From the NCBI RefSeq assembly GCF_900119155.1, contig NZ_FPIR01000002.1, positions 248,001 through 312,000 of the forward strand: a stretch of 64,000 bases of DNA, in the 5' to 3' direction. Position numbers and translations under genes: made by a program. Each line of letters begins with the position of its first letter. Position 1 is the first letter of the stretch. This DNA comes from Ruminococcus sp. YE71 (GTDB taxonomy: Bacteria > Bacillota > Clostridia > Oscillospirales > Ruminococcaceae). Shown in pieces: positions 7,140 through 17,137 of this stretch. Below the pieces are notes generated by a model. That model worked only from the letters and a program-made list of their open reading frames with translations, was not told where the DNA came from and ran no database searches.

Positions 7140-8918
7140 ATGGAAATGAAACTTGACACAATGAAGGGTCTGAAAAGGACTCACTACTGCGCGGAGGTCC
7201 CGCTGGACGGCGGCGAGGTAGTCGTATGCGGTTTTGCGGACAGGGTAAGAGATGTGGGAAACATCATCTTCATCAACCTGCGCGACCGCACGGGACTTGT
7301 CCAGCTGGCGTTCAACGACGAGACCGACAGGGAAGTATTCGCTAAGGCTCAGCAGGTCAAGAGCGAGTACGTGCTGATGGCGAAGGGGGTTATCCGCGAC
7401 AGAGACCAGGCTAACCCAAACATGAAGACGGGTAAGGTAGAGGTGGCTGTCACCGACCTGCGCATCCTTTCGAAGGCGCAGACCACTCCTTTCGAGGTCA
7501 CGAACTCCGACAAGGTAAACGACGAGCTGAAACTCCGCTACCGTTACCTCGACCTGAGAAACCCCAAGCTGACAAAGAACCTCATCATGCGTCACGAGAT
7601 CGCAAAGGCGGCAAGAGAGTACTTCTACTCCAACGGCTTCCTTGAGATCGAGACCCCGATGATGATGCGTTCGACCCCCGAAGGCGCAAGAGACTATCTG
7701 GTGCCTTCGAGAGTACACAAGGGCAGCTTCTACGCTCTGCCCCAGTCGCCCCAGATCTACAAGCAGCTGCTGATGGTATCGGGCTACGACCGCTACGTGC
7801 AGATCGCACGCTGCTTCCGCGACGAGGATCTGCGTGCTGACAGACAGCCCGAGTTCACCCAGATCGACCTTGAAATGAGCTTCGTGGACGTTGACGACCT
7901 TATCGCTACGGGCGAGGGCTTCCTTGCACACGTTGTGAAGACCGTGCTCGGAAAGGAAGTTACTCTGCCGCTGCCGAGACTGACCTTCGCGGATTCGATG
8001 AACCGCTACGGCTCGGACAAGCCCGACACCCGCTTCGGCATGGAGATACAGGACATCACCAAGGCTGTCGAGGGCATCGAGTTCCCCGTGTTCACGGGCG
8101 CTGTTGAAGCAGGCGGTTCGGTGCGTGCCATCGTTGCCGAGGGCGGCGCTGCTACCTACACCCGCAAGGAGATCGACAAGCTCACCGAGCACGCAAAGGG
8201 CATCGGTGCGAAGGGTCTTGCATACATCCGCTGGACTTCCGAGGGCGCAAACTGCTCCTTCAAGAAGTTCTTAAAGGACGGCGACCTCGAAAAGATAACC
8301 AACGCACTGGGCGCTAAGGAAGGCGACCTCGTGCTCATCGCGGCGGACAAGGACAAGGTCGTTCTGCCTGTACTGGGCGCACTGCGTCTCATCGTGGCTA
8401 AGAGACTCGACATCATCCCTGCCGACAAGCTCAACTTCCTCGTTATCACCGAGATGCCTTTCTTCGAGTACGACGACGAGAGCGGCAAGTGGCTGGCTAT
8501 GCATCATCCGTTCACCATGCCGATGGAGGAGTGTCTCAAAGACCTCGACAGCGACCCTGCTTCGGTACGTGCGCAGGCGTTCGACTTCGTGCTCAACGGC
8601 ACCGAGCTTTCCAGCGGTTCCATGCGTATCACCGACTTCGAGCTCCAGCAGAAGATGTTCGAGGCGCTGGGTCTCACCGACGAGGAGATCGCGGCGAAGT
8701 TCGGCTTCTTAGTGGACGCTTACCGCTACGCTTCGCCCCCGCACGGCGGCATGGGCTTCGGTCTCGACAGACTTGCCATGATGCTCTGCGGCGCGGATTC
8801 TCTCCGCGACGTCGTAGCCTTCCCGAAGGTGCAGAACGCCTCCGAGCTTATGAGCGCGTGCCCGTCTGTTGTTGACAGCGAGCAGCTTGACGAGCTTGGT
8901 ATCGCAATAAAAGAATAA
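7140..8918 (+). CDS. aspS: Aspartyl-tRNA synthetase
   Basis: Class IIb synthetase of the bacterial type charging tRNA-Asp; 592 residues. It has the N-terminal OB-fold anticodon domain (about 15-110), motif 1 around KLRYRYLDLRNPKL, motif 2 CFRDEDLRADRQPEFTQID, the bacterial GAD insertion domain (about 290-420), and motif 3 GFGLDRLAMML near the end. The QPEFTQ signature is typical of AspRS. AGAGGAAG precedes the ATG. No T-box or separate promoter is visible immediately upstream, so expression probably depends on the hisS/cassette transcript. A strong terminator follows. Confidence 0.97.
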   Translation: MEMKLDTMKGLKRTHYCAEVPLDGGEVVVCGFADRVRDVGNIIFINLRDRTGLVQLAFNDETDREVFAKAQQVKSEYVLMAKGVIRDRDQANPNMKTGKVEVAVTDLRILSKAQTTPFEVTNSDKVNDELKLRYRYLDLRNPKLTKNLIMRHEIAKAAREYFYSNGFLEIETPMMMRSTPEGARDYLVPSRVHKGSFYALPQSPQIYKQLLMVSGYDRYVQIARCFRDEDLRADRQPEFTQIDLEMSFVDVDDLIATGEGFLAHVVKTVLGKEVTLPLPRLTFADSMNRYGSDKPDTRFGMEIQDITKAVEGIEFPVFTGAVEAGGSVRAIVAEGGAATYTRKEIDKLTEHAKGIGAKGLAYIRWTSEGANCSFKKFLKDGDLEKITNALGAKEGDLVLIAADKDKVVLPVLGALRLIVAKRLDIIPADKLNFLVITEMPFFEYDDESGKWLAMHHPFTMPMEECLKDLDSDPASVRAQAFDFVLNGTELSSGSMRITDFELQQKMFEALGLTDEEIAAKFGFLVDAYRYASPPHGGMGFGLDRLAMMLCGADSLRDVVAFPKVQNASELMSACPSVVDSEQLDELGIAIKE

Positions 8919-8933
8919 TTCGGTCTGACCAAA

Positions 8934-8963
8934 GGGCGGGAGCTTTCTCCCGCCCTTTTTTGC
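8934..8963 (+). terminator. Rho-independent terminator after aspS
   Basis: GGGCGGGAG-cttt-CTCCCGCCC followed by TTTTTT, 16 bp after the aspS stop. Confidence 0.92.
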
Positions 8964-8982
8964 GGGGAGAGTGCAGGTTTTA

Positions 8983-9043
8983 CTGGGGGAAACCTTTCTG
9001 AAGAAAGGTTCTCCCCCAGACCCCTTTCCAAAGACTTTTAATA
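8983..9043 (+). repeat. R3 hairpin repeat, arm 1
   Basis: GGGGGAAACC hairpin with AAGAAAGG loop arm, then CCCAGACCCCTTTCCAAAGACTTTTAATA. The reverse complement recurs at 9233-9292, so the two arms bracket about 190 bp. Confidence 0.7.
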
Positions 9044-9235
9044 TGTCGTCTGATAGATGTGGTCGGGAAGATAGACTATCACCGTTTCAAGAGTGACTAT
9101 CTGATAAATACCGCAAATGAAGCGTTACGCTCTTGTGTACGTCTTTTTGGCAAGGGACTGTCCATTGAAGAGAAGAGCGCAACTCTTCCCAATCTGCACA
9201 AAGTAAGGAAGAATCACCCAAAAGCCAAAAAGTAT
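9044..9235 (+). pseudogene. Possible coding remnant between R3 arms
   Basis: One plus-strand frame stays open for about 65 codons to the TAA near 9234, reading through IDYHRFKSDYLINTANEALR and ending KNHPKAKKY. It lacks an ATG start and a ribosome site and begins inside the repeat arm. Composition looks protein-like, but an open frame of this length can arise by chance. I recognise no family; it may be the remains of a mobile-element gene or cargo carried between the inverted R3 arms. Confidence 0.25.
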
Positions 9236-9292
9236 TAAAAGTTTTAGTGAGGGGGGGTTGGGGAAGACCCTTTTTCAAAAGGGTCTCCCCCA
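9233..9292 (-). repeat. R3 hairpin repeat, arm 2 (inverted)
   Basis: TATTAAAAGTTTTAGTGAGGGGG then a GGGGAAGACCC/GGGTCTCCCC hairpin: the reverse complement layout of the arm at 8983. The 8919-9338 gap holds the aspS terminator, both arms and the remnant between them. Confidence 0.7.
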
Positions 9293-9338
9293 AGAAGTAC
9301 CCGCAGTCAGCAAAAAAGGCGGAGAGAAACTCTCCGCC

Positions 9339-9989
9339 TTAGGTGGTTTTGTTGAAGCTCGGGCATAAGTCTTTCAGCTCGCATTGGCCGCAGCGCTGTC
9401 CGCGTGCTTTGCAGGTCTCGCGTCCGAAGAGGACGAGGCGGTGGCAGAAGTCGGAGGACTTCTCGGGGGGGAGCAGTTCGCGGAGCTCGGTCTCGGTCTT
9501 GACGGGGTCTTTCGTCGTCGTGAAGCCCAGCCTTCCGCAGATGCGTATGCAGTGGGTGTCGGCGACCACGGCAGGCTTCCCGAACACGTCCCCGAGTATG
9601 AGGTTCGCGGTCTTGCGCCCGATGCCGGGGAGGGTGGTCAGCTCTTCAAGGGTGTCGGGTATCTCGCCGCCGAAGTCTTCCATCAGTTTGCGGCACATCC
9701 CCACCACCGACTGCGCCTTGGTCTTGTAGAGACCGCAGGGCTTGATGATCTCCGCGACATCTTCCACGTCGGCAGCCGCGAAATCTTCGATACTCGTGTA
9801 TTTTGCGAACAGCTCCTTCGTGACGATGTTCACCCTCGCGTCGGTACACTGAGCGGAGAGCCGTCCTGCTATCATCAGTTCGTGGGGCTTCTGATAGGTG
9901 AGGGAGCAGAGCGCGTCGGGATATTTTTGTTCGAGGAGAGCTATGACCTGTTCGGCGCGGCCGCGTTTTTTCGCTTTCGACTCTCTCAC
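9339..9989 (-). CDS. nth: Endonuclease III
   Basis: Base-excision-repair DNA glycosylase/AP lyase removing oxidised pyrimidines; 216 residues. The helix-hairpin-helix LPGIGRKTANLILG contains the catalytic Lys, VADTHCIRI provides the catalytic Asp, and the C-terminal Cys pattern CKARGQRCGQCELKDLC matches the 4Fe-4S cluster loop. Translation starts at GTG 9989, overlapping the stop of the upstream gene as GTGA, so the two are translationally coupled. The N-terminal MRESKAKKRGRAEQ is typical of Firmicutes Nth. Confidence 0.95.
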   Translation of the reverse strand: MRESKAKKRGRAEQVIALLEQKYPDALCSLTYQKPHELMIAGRLSAQCTDARVNIVTKELFAKYTSIEDFAAADVEDVAEIIKPCGLYKTKAQSVVGMCRKLMEDFGGEIPDTLEELTTLPGIGRKTANLILGDVFGKPAVVADTHCIRICGRLGFTTTKDPVKTETELRELLPPEKSSDFCHRLVLFGRETCKARGQRCGQCELKDLCPSFNKTT

Positions 9990-10393
9990 AGACCCAGTTC
10001 CTCGCCGTACCAGCCGATGACCTCAACGCCTATCGACTCGCCGTATTCGAGCTCAAGCCTGTCTTTGAGATAGCCCGAGCTGTCGGCGACAACGAAACGG
10101 ATGTAGACCTCACCCTCGTCAAGCTCCACGAAGGTGTCGGTGATGGACAGTGCCTTCGAGAACTCCTTCGGGTCGGGGCGGAGCTTTCCGCAGCCCTTTG
10201 CGTCGCGGAGGATGACCTCGGCGATCTTTTCGAGGTTGCGGTCTACCTTCGCGAGAGCGTCGGCGATAACGGCGATGTTATCCATTATCTCCTGTTCCTC
10301 CTCCACGTAGAAGAGCACAGTGACATCCTTATCCCACAGCTTATAGGGCAGCTCGAACGCTTCCTGTTTTTCATTGTACTTTATCTGACTCAT
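9986..10393 (-). CDS. Hypothetical acidic protein (135 aa) upstream of nth
   Basis: The start at 10393 (MSQIKYNEKQEAF) is chosen because GGAGG lies eight bases upstream; the frame stays open further 5' but into an R2 repeat. The product is a soluble alpha/beta protein rich in D and E, ending VEVIGWYGEELGL. The layout vaguely recalls small DUF2004/DUF6985-type proteins, but I cannot confirm this. It overlaps nth by four bases and is probably co-transcribed with it. Confidence 0.65.
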   Translation of the reverse strand: MSQIKYNEKQEAFELPYKLWDKDVTVLFYVEEEQEIMDNIAVIADALAKVDRNLEKIAEVILRDAKGCGKLRPDPKEFSKALSITDTFVELDEGEVYIRFVVADSSGYLKDRLELEYGESIGVEVIGWYGEELGL

Positions 10394-10413
10394 AGAAATA
10401 CCTCCGAAGAATT

Positions 10414-10475
10414 GGATAAGAGATGAGAGAGAAGGTATCGCCTGCGGAGCGGACACATCATCTCTTACCTCTGAT
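10414..10475. repeat. R2 palindromic element, copy c
   Basis: GGATAAGAGATGAGAGAGAAGGTATCG on one side and GCGGACACATCATCTCTTACCTC on the other, in the leader of the minus-strand gene at 10393. Confidence 0.55.
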
Positions 10476-10641
10476 CCGAATTTTTTGCTGTTTTCATTTT
10501 ACCATAAAAATCAATAAATGTCAATCACGAAAAGGGGCGATAATAGACTATTTTTATAAAAAAGATCGGAGTGGGGAACAGTAGTTGTACAAAGTGCTGC
10601 ATTATGTATGAATTTATATGTGTGCCATTCCAAAAATGAAT

Positions 10642-10670
10642 TTTACAAACCATTTAAAGTGGTATATAAT
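10642..10670 (+). promoter_or_regulatory. Promoter of the ATP synthase operon
   Basis: TTTACA at 10642-10647, an exact 17-bp spacer, and TATAAT at 10665-10670 in very AT-rich DNA. It gives a leader of about 170 nt before atpB. The 10394-10849 gap otherwise holds R2 copy c and an open frame without a ribosome site that I reject. No atpI gene is present. Confidence 0.8.
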
Positions 10671-10849
10671 AAAGATAAAGTATGGAAATATCTACTTTAT
10701 ATATTTTCATTTTCTACGGCATTTCACAATAACGACGATTTTACCGATAAGATGATCGCCAGAAAGATTTGTTTGCTGCGGTCAGCCTGTCGGTTTTTTG
10801 TTTGCGTGCGGTGCGGTGGAAAGTGGAATATCACAGGAGGTGAAACTTT

Positions 10850-11596
10850 ATGGTACTTTCAGATATCGCGTCGGTACAGCCGACATTGTTTGCAGGAAAG
10901 AGCATTTCCGAGGAGATACTGGAGCAGATAAATTGTGAGGTCATATTCCGCATACCTATACCGGGAGTTTCGGGCGGTATACCCGTTTATGAATCCACGA
11001 TAATCACCTGGCTCATCATGGCAGTGGTCACTGTGCTGTGTGCGCTCGCAACGAGGAATCTGAAGCTCGTGCCCGACAAGAAGCAGCTGGTGCTCGAAGC
11101 CGCTGTGGGCTGGATACGCAACTTCTGCCGCGAGAATATGGGCGAGGGCGGAATGAGATACTTCCCGTATCTCGGAACGGTACTCATCTACATCGGCGTG
11201 TCGAACGTTATCGGTCTGATCGGTCTCAAACCCCCGACAAAGGATCTGAGCGTCACGATGGCACTGGCTCTCATGAGCATCTGCCTTATCGAGGGAGCGA
11301 ACTTCCGTCACAGAGGCGTGAAGGGCTTCTTCAAGTCGCTGCTCAAGCCTACGCCCGTCATGCTGCCGATGAACATCCTCGAGATAGGCATACGTCCGCT
11401 GTCGCTCTGTCTGCGACTTTTCGGTAACGTTGTTGCAGCGTTCATCATCATGGAGCTGCTGAAGATAGTATGTCCTGTCGTACTGCCGCTGCCGTTCTCT
11501 CTCTACTTCGATATTTTCGACGGCTGTTTGCAGGCATACATTTTCGTGTTCCTGACCTCGCTGTTCATACACGAATCCATTGAGGACGAAGAGTGA
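10850..11596 (+). CDS. atpB: ATP synthase Fo subunit a
   Basis: Membrane subunit that forms the two ion half-channels against the c-ring; 248 residues with five to six helices. The essential Arg lies in PLSLCLRLFGNVVAAFI (helix 4/5), and the C-terminal helix with LQAYIFVFLTSLFI is typical. AGGAGGTGA precedes the ATG. It is the first gene of the atp operon; atpI, often found in this position in Firmicutes, is absent. The 129-bp gap to atpE contains an R2 palindrome. Confidence 0.95.
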   Translation: MVLSDIASVQPTLFAGKSISEEILEQINCEVIFRIPIPGVSGGIPVYESTIITWLIMAVVTVLCALATRNLKLVPDKKQLVLEAAVGWIRNFCRENMGEGGMRYFPYLGTVLIYIGVSNVIGLIGLKPPTKDLSVTMALALMSICLIEGANFRHRGVKGFFKSLLKPTPVMLPMNILEIGIRPLSLCLRLFGNVVAAFIIMELLKIVCPVVLPLPFSLYFDIFDGCLQAYIFVFLTSLFIHESIEDEE

Positions 11597-11603
11597 GAAT
11601 CAA

Positions 11604-11695
11604 ATAAGAAATAAGAAAAGCGGTCTGTGCAGGTCACGGCATCTGAAAACTGCTCGCCGCATCTGTCTGATCTCTTATTTCTGCTTTCTAATTTC
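11604..11695. repeat. R2 palindromic element, copy d (inside atp operon)
   Basis: AAATAAGAAATAAGAAAAGCGG and CTCTTATTTCTGCTTTCTAATTTC arms with a ~50-nt GC-richer centre, between atpB and atpE. Transcribed as a hairpin in the operon mRNA. Confidence 0.55.
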
Positions 11696-11725
11696 TACTT
11701 TAAAGTAAAAGAGGAGTGTATTATT

Positions 11726-11944
11726 ATGAATATTGCAATCGGAGCTGCTATCGCAGTTTTAACGGGTTTTGGTGCAGGTATCGGTATCGGTATCGCTACA
11801 GGTCATGCCTGTGACGCTATCGCACGTCAGCCTGAGGCTAAGGGTGCTATCAATACCGCGCTGCTGCTCGGCTGCGCACTTGCCGAGGCTACCGCTATCT
11901 ACGGTCTGCTGATAGCTATCATGCTCATATTCGTTGTTAAGTGA
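11726..11944 (+). CDS. atpE: ATP synthase Fo subunit c
   Basis: The rotor-ring proteolipid, 72 residues in two membrane helices joined by the polar loop ARQPEA (residues 33-38). The ion-binding carboxylate is Glu54 in ALAEATAIYG. Sodium-type c subunits such as that of Ilyobacter carry Gln in helix 1 and Ser next to the Glu; the aligned residues here are Ile21 and Ala55, which points to proton coupling (inference). The ATG at 11726 has GAGGAG upstream; the longer frame extends into the R2 repeat. Confidence 0.95.
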   Translation: MNIAIGAAIAVLTGFGAGIGIGIATGHACDAIARQPEAKGAINTALLLGCALAEATAIYGLLIAIMLIFVVK

Positions 11945-11964
11945 TTCGGAAGGAATGAGACAAT

Positions 11965-12456
11965 ATGTTAAACATTAATCCATGGGATATTCTGTGGACA
12001 GTGATAAACCTGCTCGTGTTCTTCCTGCTTCTCAGAAAATTCCTGTTCAAGCCCGTCACAAAGATAATGGACGAGCGTCAGGCTAAGATACAGAAGGATA
12101 TCGAGACTGCTGAGAAAACACTTGCAGAGGCTGATTCCACTAAGGCACAGCTCGACGAGCGTCTGGCTAAGGCGGACGACGAGGCTGACAAGATAATCGC
12201 AAACGCTAAGAAGAGAGCCGAAAAGCAGGGCGAGGATATCGTCGCTAACGCTGAGGAAGAGGCTGCCGAGCTTCTTGCAGGCGCAAGAAAGACCATCGAG
12301 CGTGAGCGTGAGCAGGCTGTCGAGAACGCACGCGAGGAGATAGCTGAGCTTGCTGTTATGGCGGCTTCGCAGGTCCTCAAGCGCAATATCGATAAGGACA
12401 GCAACAAGGAATTCGCCAAGCAGATACTGGCGGAGGTAGGTGCAGGCAATGACTGA
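11965..12456 (+). CDS. atpF: ATP synthase Fo subunit b
   Basis: Peripheral-stalk subunit, 163 residues: one N-terminal membrane helix (about 8-27, [20 protein letters not shown]) followed by a long charged coiled coil to the C-terminus. Length is normal and there is no fused delta domain, unlike the b-delta fusion of mycobacteria. It overlaps the next gene by eight bases. Its C-terminus normally contacts the C-terminal domain of delta, which here is attached to alpha. Confidence 0.95.
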   Translation: MLNINPWDILWTVINLLVFFLLLRKFLFKPVTKIMDERQAKIQKDIETAEKTLAEADSTKAQLDERLAKADDEADKIIANAKKRAEKQGEDIVANAEEEAAELLAGARKTIEREREQAVENAREEIAELAVMAASQVLKRNIDKDSNKEFAKQILAEVGAGND

Positions 12457-14260
12457 CGAATTTAAGAGCCTTGCCGAGAAACTTCCCGAGCTTATCGAGA
12501 GCTATGAGCGTAAGAAGCGTTCGGGAGGGTCGGAATACAGATTATACTGCGCCGAAAAGCCCGACGATGCACTCGTAGAGGAGTTCGAGCGTTCGATAGC
12601 CAAAAAGGTCGGCAAGGAGAACGTTAAGCTCGACGTCATCATCGACGAGAGCCTTATCGGCGGTTATATGCTCGACATCGACGGCATCACCTACGACAAG
12701 AGCGTGAAGAGCGCTGTCAAAGACCTGAAATCAGGCGTGCTGGAACGTCTTGAAGGCGTCAGCAGCGACGGCAGCGTCATCTCTATGATAAAGAGCGAGA
12801 TAGGCGATTTCGAGGCGAAGGTCTCGGTGGCGGAGACGGGCGTTATCACCAATATCCGCGACGGTATCGTAAATCTCACGGGACTCGACAACGCCATGTA
12901 CGGCGAGCTGCTTGAGTTCGAGACGGGCGTCAGGGGCATGGTGCAGAACATCAACCGCGATTCTGTGGGCGTTGTTCTGTTCGGTTCAGAGGACGGCCTG
13001 ACCGAGGGTTCGAGGGCTATCCGCACAAAGAAGCGTGCAGGCGTCCCCGTGGGCGAGAAGTTCATCGGGCGCGTTATCGACGCTCTCGGTACGCCTATCG
13101 ACGGCAGCGATCCCATCGAAGCGGACGATTACTACCCCGTTGAGGCAGAAGCCCCCGGCGTCTGCGTGAGAAAGAGCGTTTCGGTGCCGTTGCAGACGGG
13201 CATACTGGCGATTGATTCCATGTTCCCGATAGGCCGTGGTCAGCGTGAGCTCATCATCGGCGACCGTCAGACGGGCAAGACCTCTATCGCTACCGATACC
13301 ATCATCAACCAGAAGGGTCAGAACATGATCTGCATCTACGTCGCTATCGGTCAGAAGGCTTCTACCGTGGCGAAGGTAGTCAGCGATTTCAAGAAGCACG
13401 GCGCTATGGATTACACCATCGTCGTGGCGGCTATGGCTTCGGACTTCGCACCGCTCCAGTGGATAGCGCCTTATTCGGGCACGGCTATGGCGGAGTACTT
13501 CATGAAGCAGGGCAAGGACGTTCTCATCGTGTACGATGACCTGTCAAAGCACGCCGTTGCTTACAGAGCCATGAGCCTTCTGCTGGAAAGAAGCCCCGGA
13601 CGTGAGGCATACCCCGGTGACGTATTCTATCTGCATTCGAGACTGCTTGAGCGCTCTTCGAGACTGGATGACGAGCACGGCGGCGGTTCTATCACCGCTC
13701 TGCCTATCATCGAGACTCAGGCGGGCGACGTTTCGGCTTACATCCCGACAAACGTAATATCCATCACCGACGGACAGATATTCCTGGAGACTCAGCTGTT
13801 CAACGCGGGCGTCAGACCTGCGGTCAACGTTGGTCTTTCGGTATCGCGTGTGGGCGGTGCGGCTCAGACCAAGGCGATGAAGAAGGTCTCGGGTACTCTG
13901 CGTATGGATCTGGCACAGTATCGCGAGATGGAAGTGTTCACACAGTTCTCCTCTGACCTGGACAAGGCGACAAAGGATATGCTGGACTTCGGCGACCGAC
14001 TCATGGAGCTCCTCAAACAGCCCCTCTACCGTCCTCTGCCGATGTACGAGCAGGTCATCCTGCTCTGTGCGGCTAACCACAAGCTGTTGCAGGACGTGCC
14101 GCTGAAAGAAGTTGTGTTCTTCCGCGGCGAGCTGATGGAGTACATCAAGGCGGCTTATCCCGAGATAATCGCAGAGCTGAACGAGAAGAAAGTTCTCTCT
14201 CCCGAGCTTGAAGAGGAGATAATCGGCGCTGTCAAGGACTTCAAGACCAAGGATAAGTGA
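12449..14260 (+). CDS. atpA: ATP synthase F1 delta(C-terminal)-alpha fusion protein
   Basis: A 603-residue protein, about 100 longer than normal alpha. Residues 1-~103 match the C-terminal part of the delta subunit: a last-helix remnant ([13 protein letters not shown]), [21 protein letters not shown], then [18 protein letters not shown], corresponding to the D-x-SLIGG ... iDGSv signature of AtpH. From about residue 108 the sequence is ordinary alpha: [25 protein letters not shown], Walker [10 protein letters not shown] at about 271-279, and [21 protein letters not shown]. The N-terminal six-helix domain of delta is missing and no other atpH is in the operon. The ATG at 12449 has GGAGG eleven bases upstream; the GTG at 12440 is too close to it. 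Alpha is present three times per F1, delta normally once, so the fusion raises a stoichiometry question. Confidence 0.92.
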   Translation: MTDEFKSLAEKLPELIESYERKKRSGGSEYRLYCAEKPDDALVEEFERSIAKKVGKENVKLDVIIDESLIGGYMLDIDGITYDKSVKSAVKDLKSGVLERLEGVSSDGSVISMIKSEIGDFEAKVSVAETGVITNIRDGIVNLTGLDNAMYGELLEFETGVRGMVQNINRDSVGVVLFGSEDGLTEGSRAIRTKKRAGVPVGEKFIGRVIDALGTPIDGSDPIEADDYYPVEAEAPGVCVRKSVSVPLQTGILAIDSMFPIGRGQRELIIGDRQTGKTSIATDTIINQKGQNMICIYVAIGQKASTVAKVVSDFKKHGAMDYTIVVAAMASDFAPLQWIAPYSGTAMAEYFMKQGKDVLIVYDDLSKHAVAYRAMSLLLERSPGREAYPGDVFYLHSRLLERSSRLDDEHGGGSITALPIIETQAGDVSAYIPTNVISITDGQIFLETQLFNAGVRPAVNVGLSVSRVGGAAQTKAMKKVSGTLRMDLAQYREMEVFTQFSSDLDKATKDMLDFGDRLMELLKQPLYRPLPMYEQVILLCAANHKLLQDVPLKEVVFFRGELMEYIKAAYPEIIAELNEKKVLSPELEEEIIGAVKDFKTKDK

Positions 14261-14327
14261 GCCGAATAAACCAAAAGCGACACTATATTCATTATCATCA
14301 ACACAGGCACCAAAGGAGTGAATACCG

Positions 14328-15212
14328 ATGGCAAATATGCGTGAGATAAAAGAGCGCATTATCAGCATCAAGGATATAATGAAGATAACCAATGCCATGT
14401 ATCTCATTTCCTCATCAAAGCTGAAAAAGGCGAGAGCGGCGCTGGAACGCACCGAGCCGTACTCTGACAGCCTGCAATACACCATCCACCACATCCTCAA
14501 ACACGCCGAGGTGGCTGAGCATCCGTTCTTCGACAGGGGGCGTAACAAGCCCGACGATGAGAAGATGTACGGCTACATCGTCATCACAGGCGACAAGGGA
14601 CTTTGCGGCGCGTACAACCACAACATACTCAAACTCGCCGAGCAGGAGCTGAAAAAGCACAAGAACAACACGCTGTATGTTATCGGTTCGGTGGGTAGGA
14701 ACTATTTTCTGAGGACGGGTCAGAATGTTGACGCGGAGTTTCTGTACTCGGCGCAGGACCCGAAGCTGTACTACGCAAGGCGCATTCAGGAGACGCTGAC
14801 CGAGCTGTTTCTGGCGGGGCGGCTGGACGAAGTACACGTCATCTACACGGATATGCAGCGAAACACCGAGATACCGAGGACGTTCAAGCTGCTGCCTCTT
14901 GACCGTGAGGATTTTGCGGAAGCGAATTCCGACGAGGAGGACAGGCATGACATAGCGGTATTCGAGCCGTCGCCCGAGGAAGTGCTTGACACGCTTGTAC
15001 CGAACTACATCAAGGGTGTGATATTCGGAGCGCTGACGGAGAGTTTCTGTTCCGAGCAGAATGCGAGAATGTCGGCGATGGATGCTGCGACGACGAGTGC
15101 GAAGGACATGATAGCCGAGCTGACGCTGGATTATAACCGAGCAAGACAAGCCGCGATAACGCAGGAAATAACGGAAATAGTCGGCGGAGCAAGAGCACAG
15201 AAGCACACATAA
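14328..15212 (+). CDS. atpG: ATP synthase F1 subunit gamma
   Basis: Central-stalk rotor, 294 residues. The N-terminal helix MREIKERIISIKDIMKITNA and the C-terminal helix ending AAITQEITEIVGGA form the shaft; ITGDKGLCGAYN is the conserved Rossmann-like block. SEQNARMSAMDAATTSAKDM is the signature near the C-terminus. AAAGGAG precedes the ATG. A 527-bp gap with an R1 repeat follows, so gamma and beta are separated unusually widely for an atp operon. Confidence 0.95.
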   Translation: MANMREIKERIISIKDIMKITNAMYLISSSKLKKARAALERTEPYSDSLQYTIHHILKHAEVAEHPFFDRGRNKPDDEKMYGYIVITGDKGLCGAYNHNILKLAEQELKKHKNNTLYVIGSVGRNYFLRTGQNVDAEFLYSAQDPKLYYARRIQETLTELFLAGRLDEVHVIYTDMQRNTEIPRTFKLLPLDREDFAEANSDEEDRHDIAVFEPSPEEVLDTLVPNYIKGVIFGALTESFCSEQNARMSAMDAATTSAKDMIAELTLDYNRARQAAITQEITEIVGGARAQKHT

Positions 15213-15223
15213 AAAAGTACGCC

Positions 15224-15372
15224 ATGAAGCATCCGTGCTCAAAATAAGAAACCCGCACAAAACAGGGGCGTATAAGTTGGTCAAGCGCCACCGCGCTTGG
15301 CAGAGTCCGGAGGCGGCAGCCTTTGGTCAAGAGCTCGAGAGTGAAACTCTCGATTGCCGCAGGCAAGAAAAG
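15224..15372 (+). repeat. R1 structured repeat, copy 2 (between atpG and atpD)
   Basis: Full 150-bp core beginning ATGAAGC and TCCGTGCTCAAAATAA, with the same two hairpin blocks as copy 1. A second module (about 15417-15540) bounded by ATGAAATCGG and GCCGATTTCAT follows, sharing long identical stretches with copy 1, then a GTCGGTC-GCAA-GACCGAC hairpin at about 15548-15566. The remaining 170 bp to atpD show no clear gene or strong promoter. Confidence 0.85.
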
Positions 15373-15730
15373 CACCAACCGCAAACACCCCCACAGCGCA
15401 CAAAATGACAACCCACCCCATGAAATCGGCAAAAACAGAACACGCCCCGAAAGGCGCGAAATGAGAGAACATCACAAATGTTCAAGAACACAGAATTTGC
15501 CGATTTCATTTCGTGAGAGAGCGCAGCGATTCGAGCGAACCCCCCAAGTCGGTCGCAAGACCGACAAACCGCACACAACATCGCAACCATACGCCCAAAG
15601 GCTGAAATAAGCTCAAAGCCACGGTGCGAGCAAGCCCCTGCGCGGGCAGCAAGAAAACGGTTCGGACGAGTACGGCAGGATGCGCATAAAAATAACATCA
15701 GATAGGTCATAATCACTTTACGAAAGGTGA

Positions 15731-17134
<1,404 letters not shown>

Positions 17135-17137
17135 GCT

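Noticed and set aside
10608-10931. A 107-codon plus-strand open frame before atpB
   Set aside because: It spans the atp promoter, has no ribosome site and overlaps the true atpB start in another frame.
12740-12810. Internal start that would make a separate ordinary alpha subunit from the fusion gene
   Set aside because: The only suitable ATG (near 12787) has no ribosome site at usable spacing; it cannot be fully excluded without protein data.
15010-15432. Minus-strand open frames through R1 repeats that would encode similar peptides in several copies
   Set aside because: Similarity comes from DNA-level repeat identity; frames end differently in each copy and lack ribosome sites.
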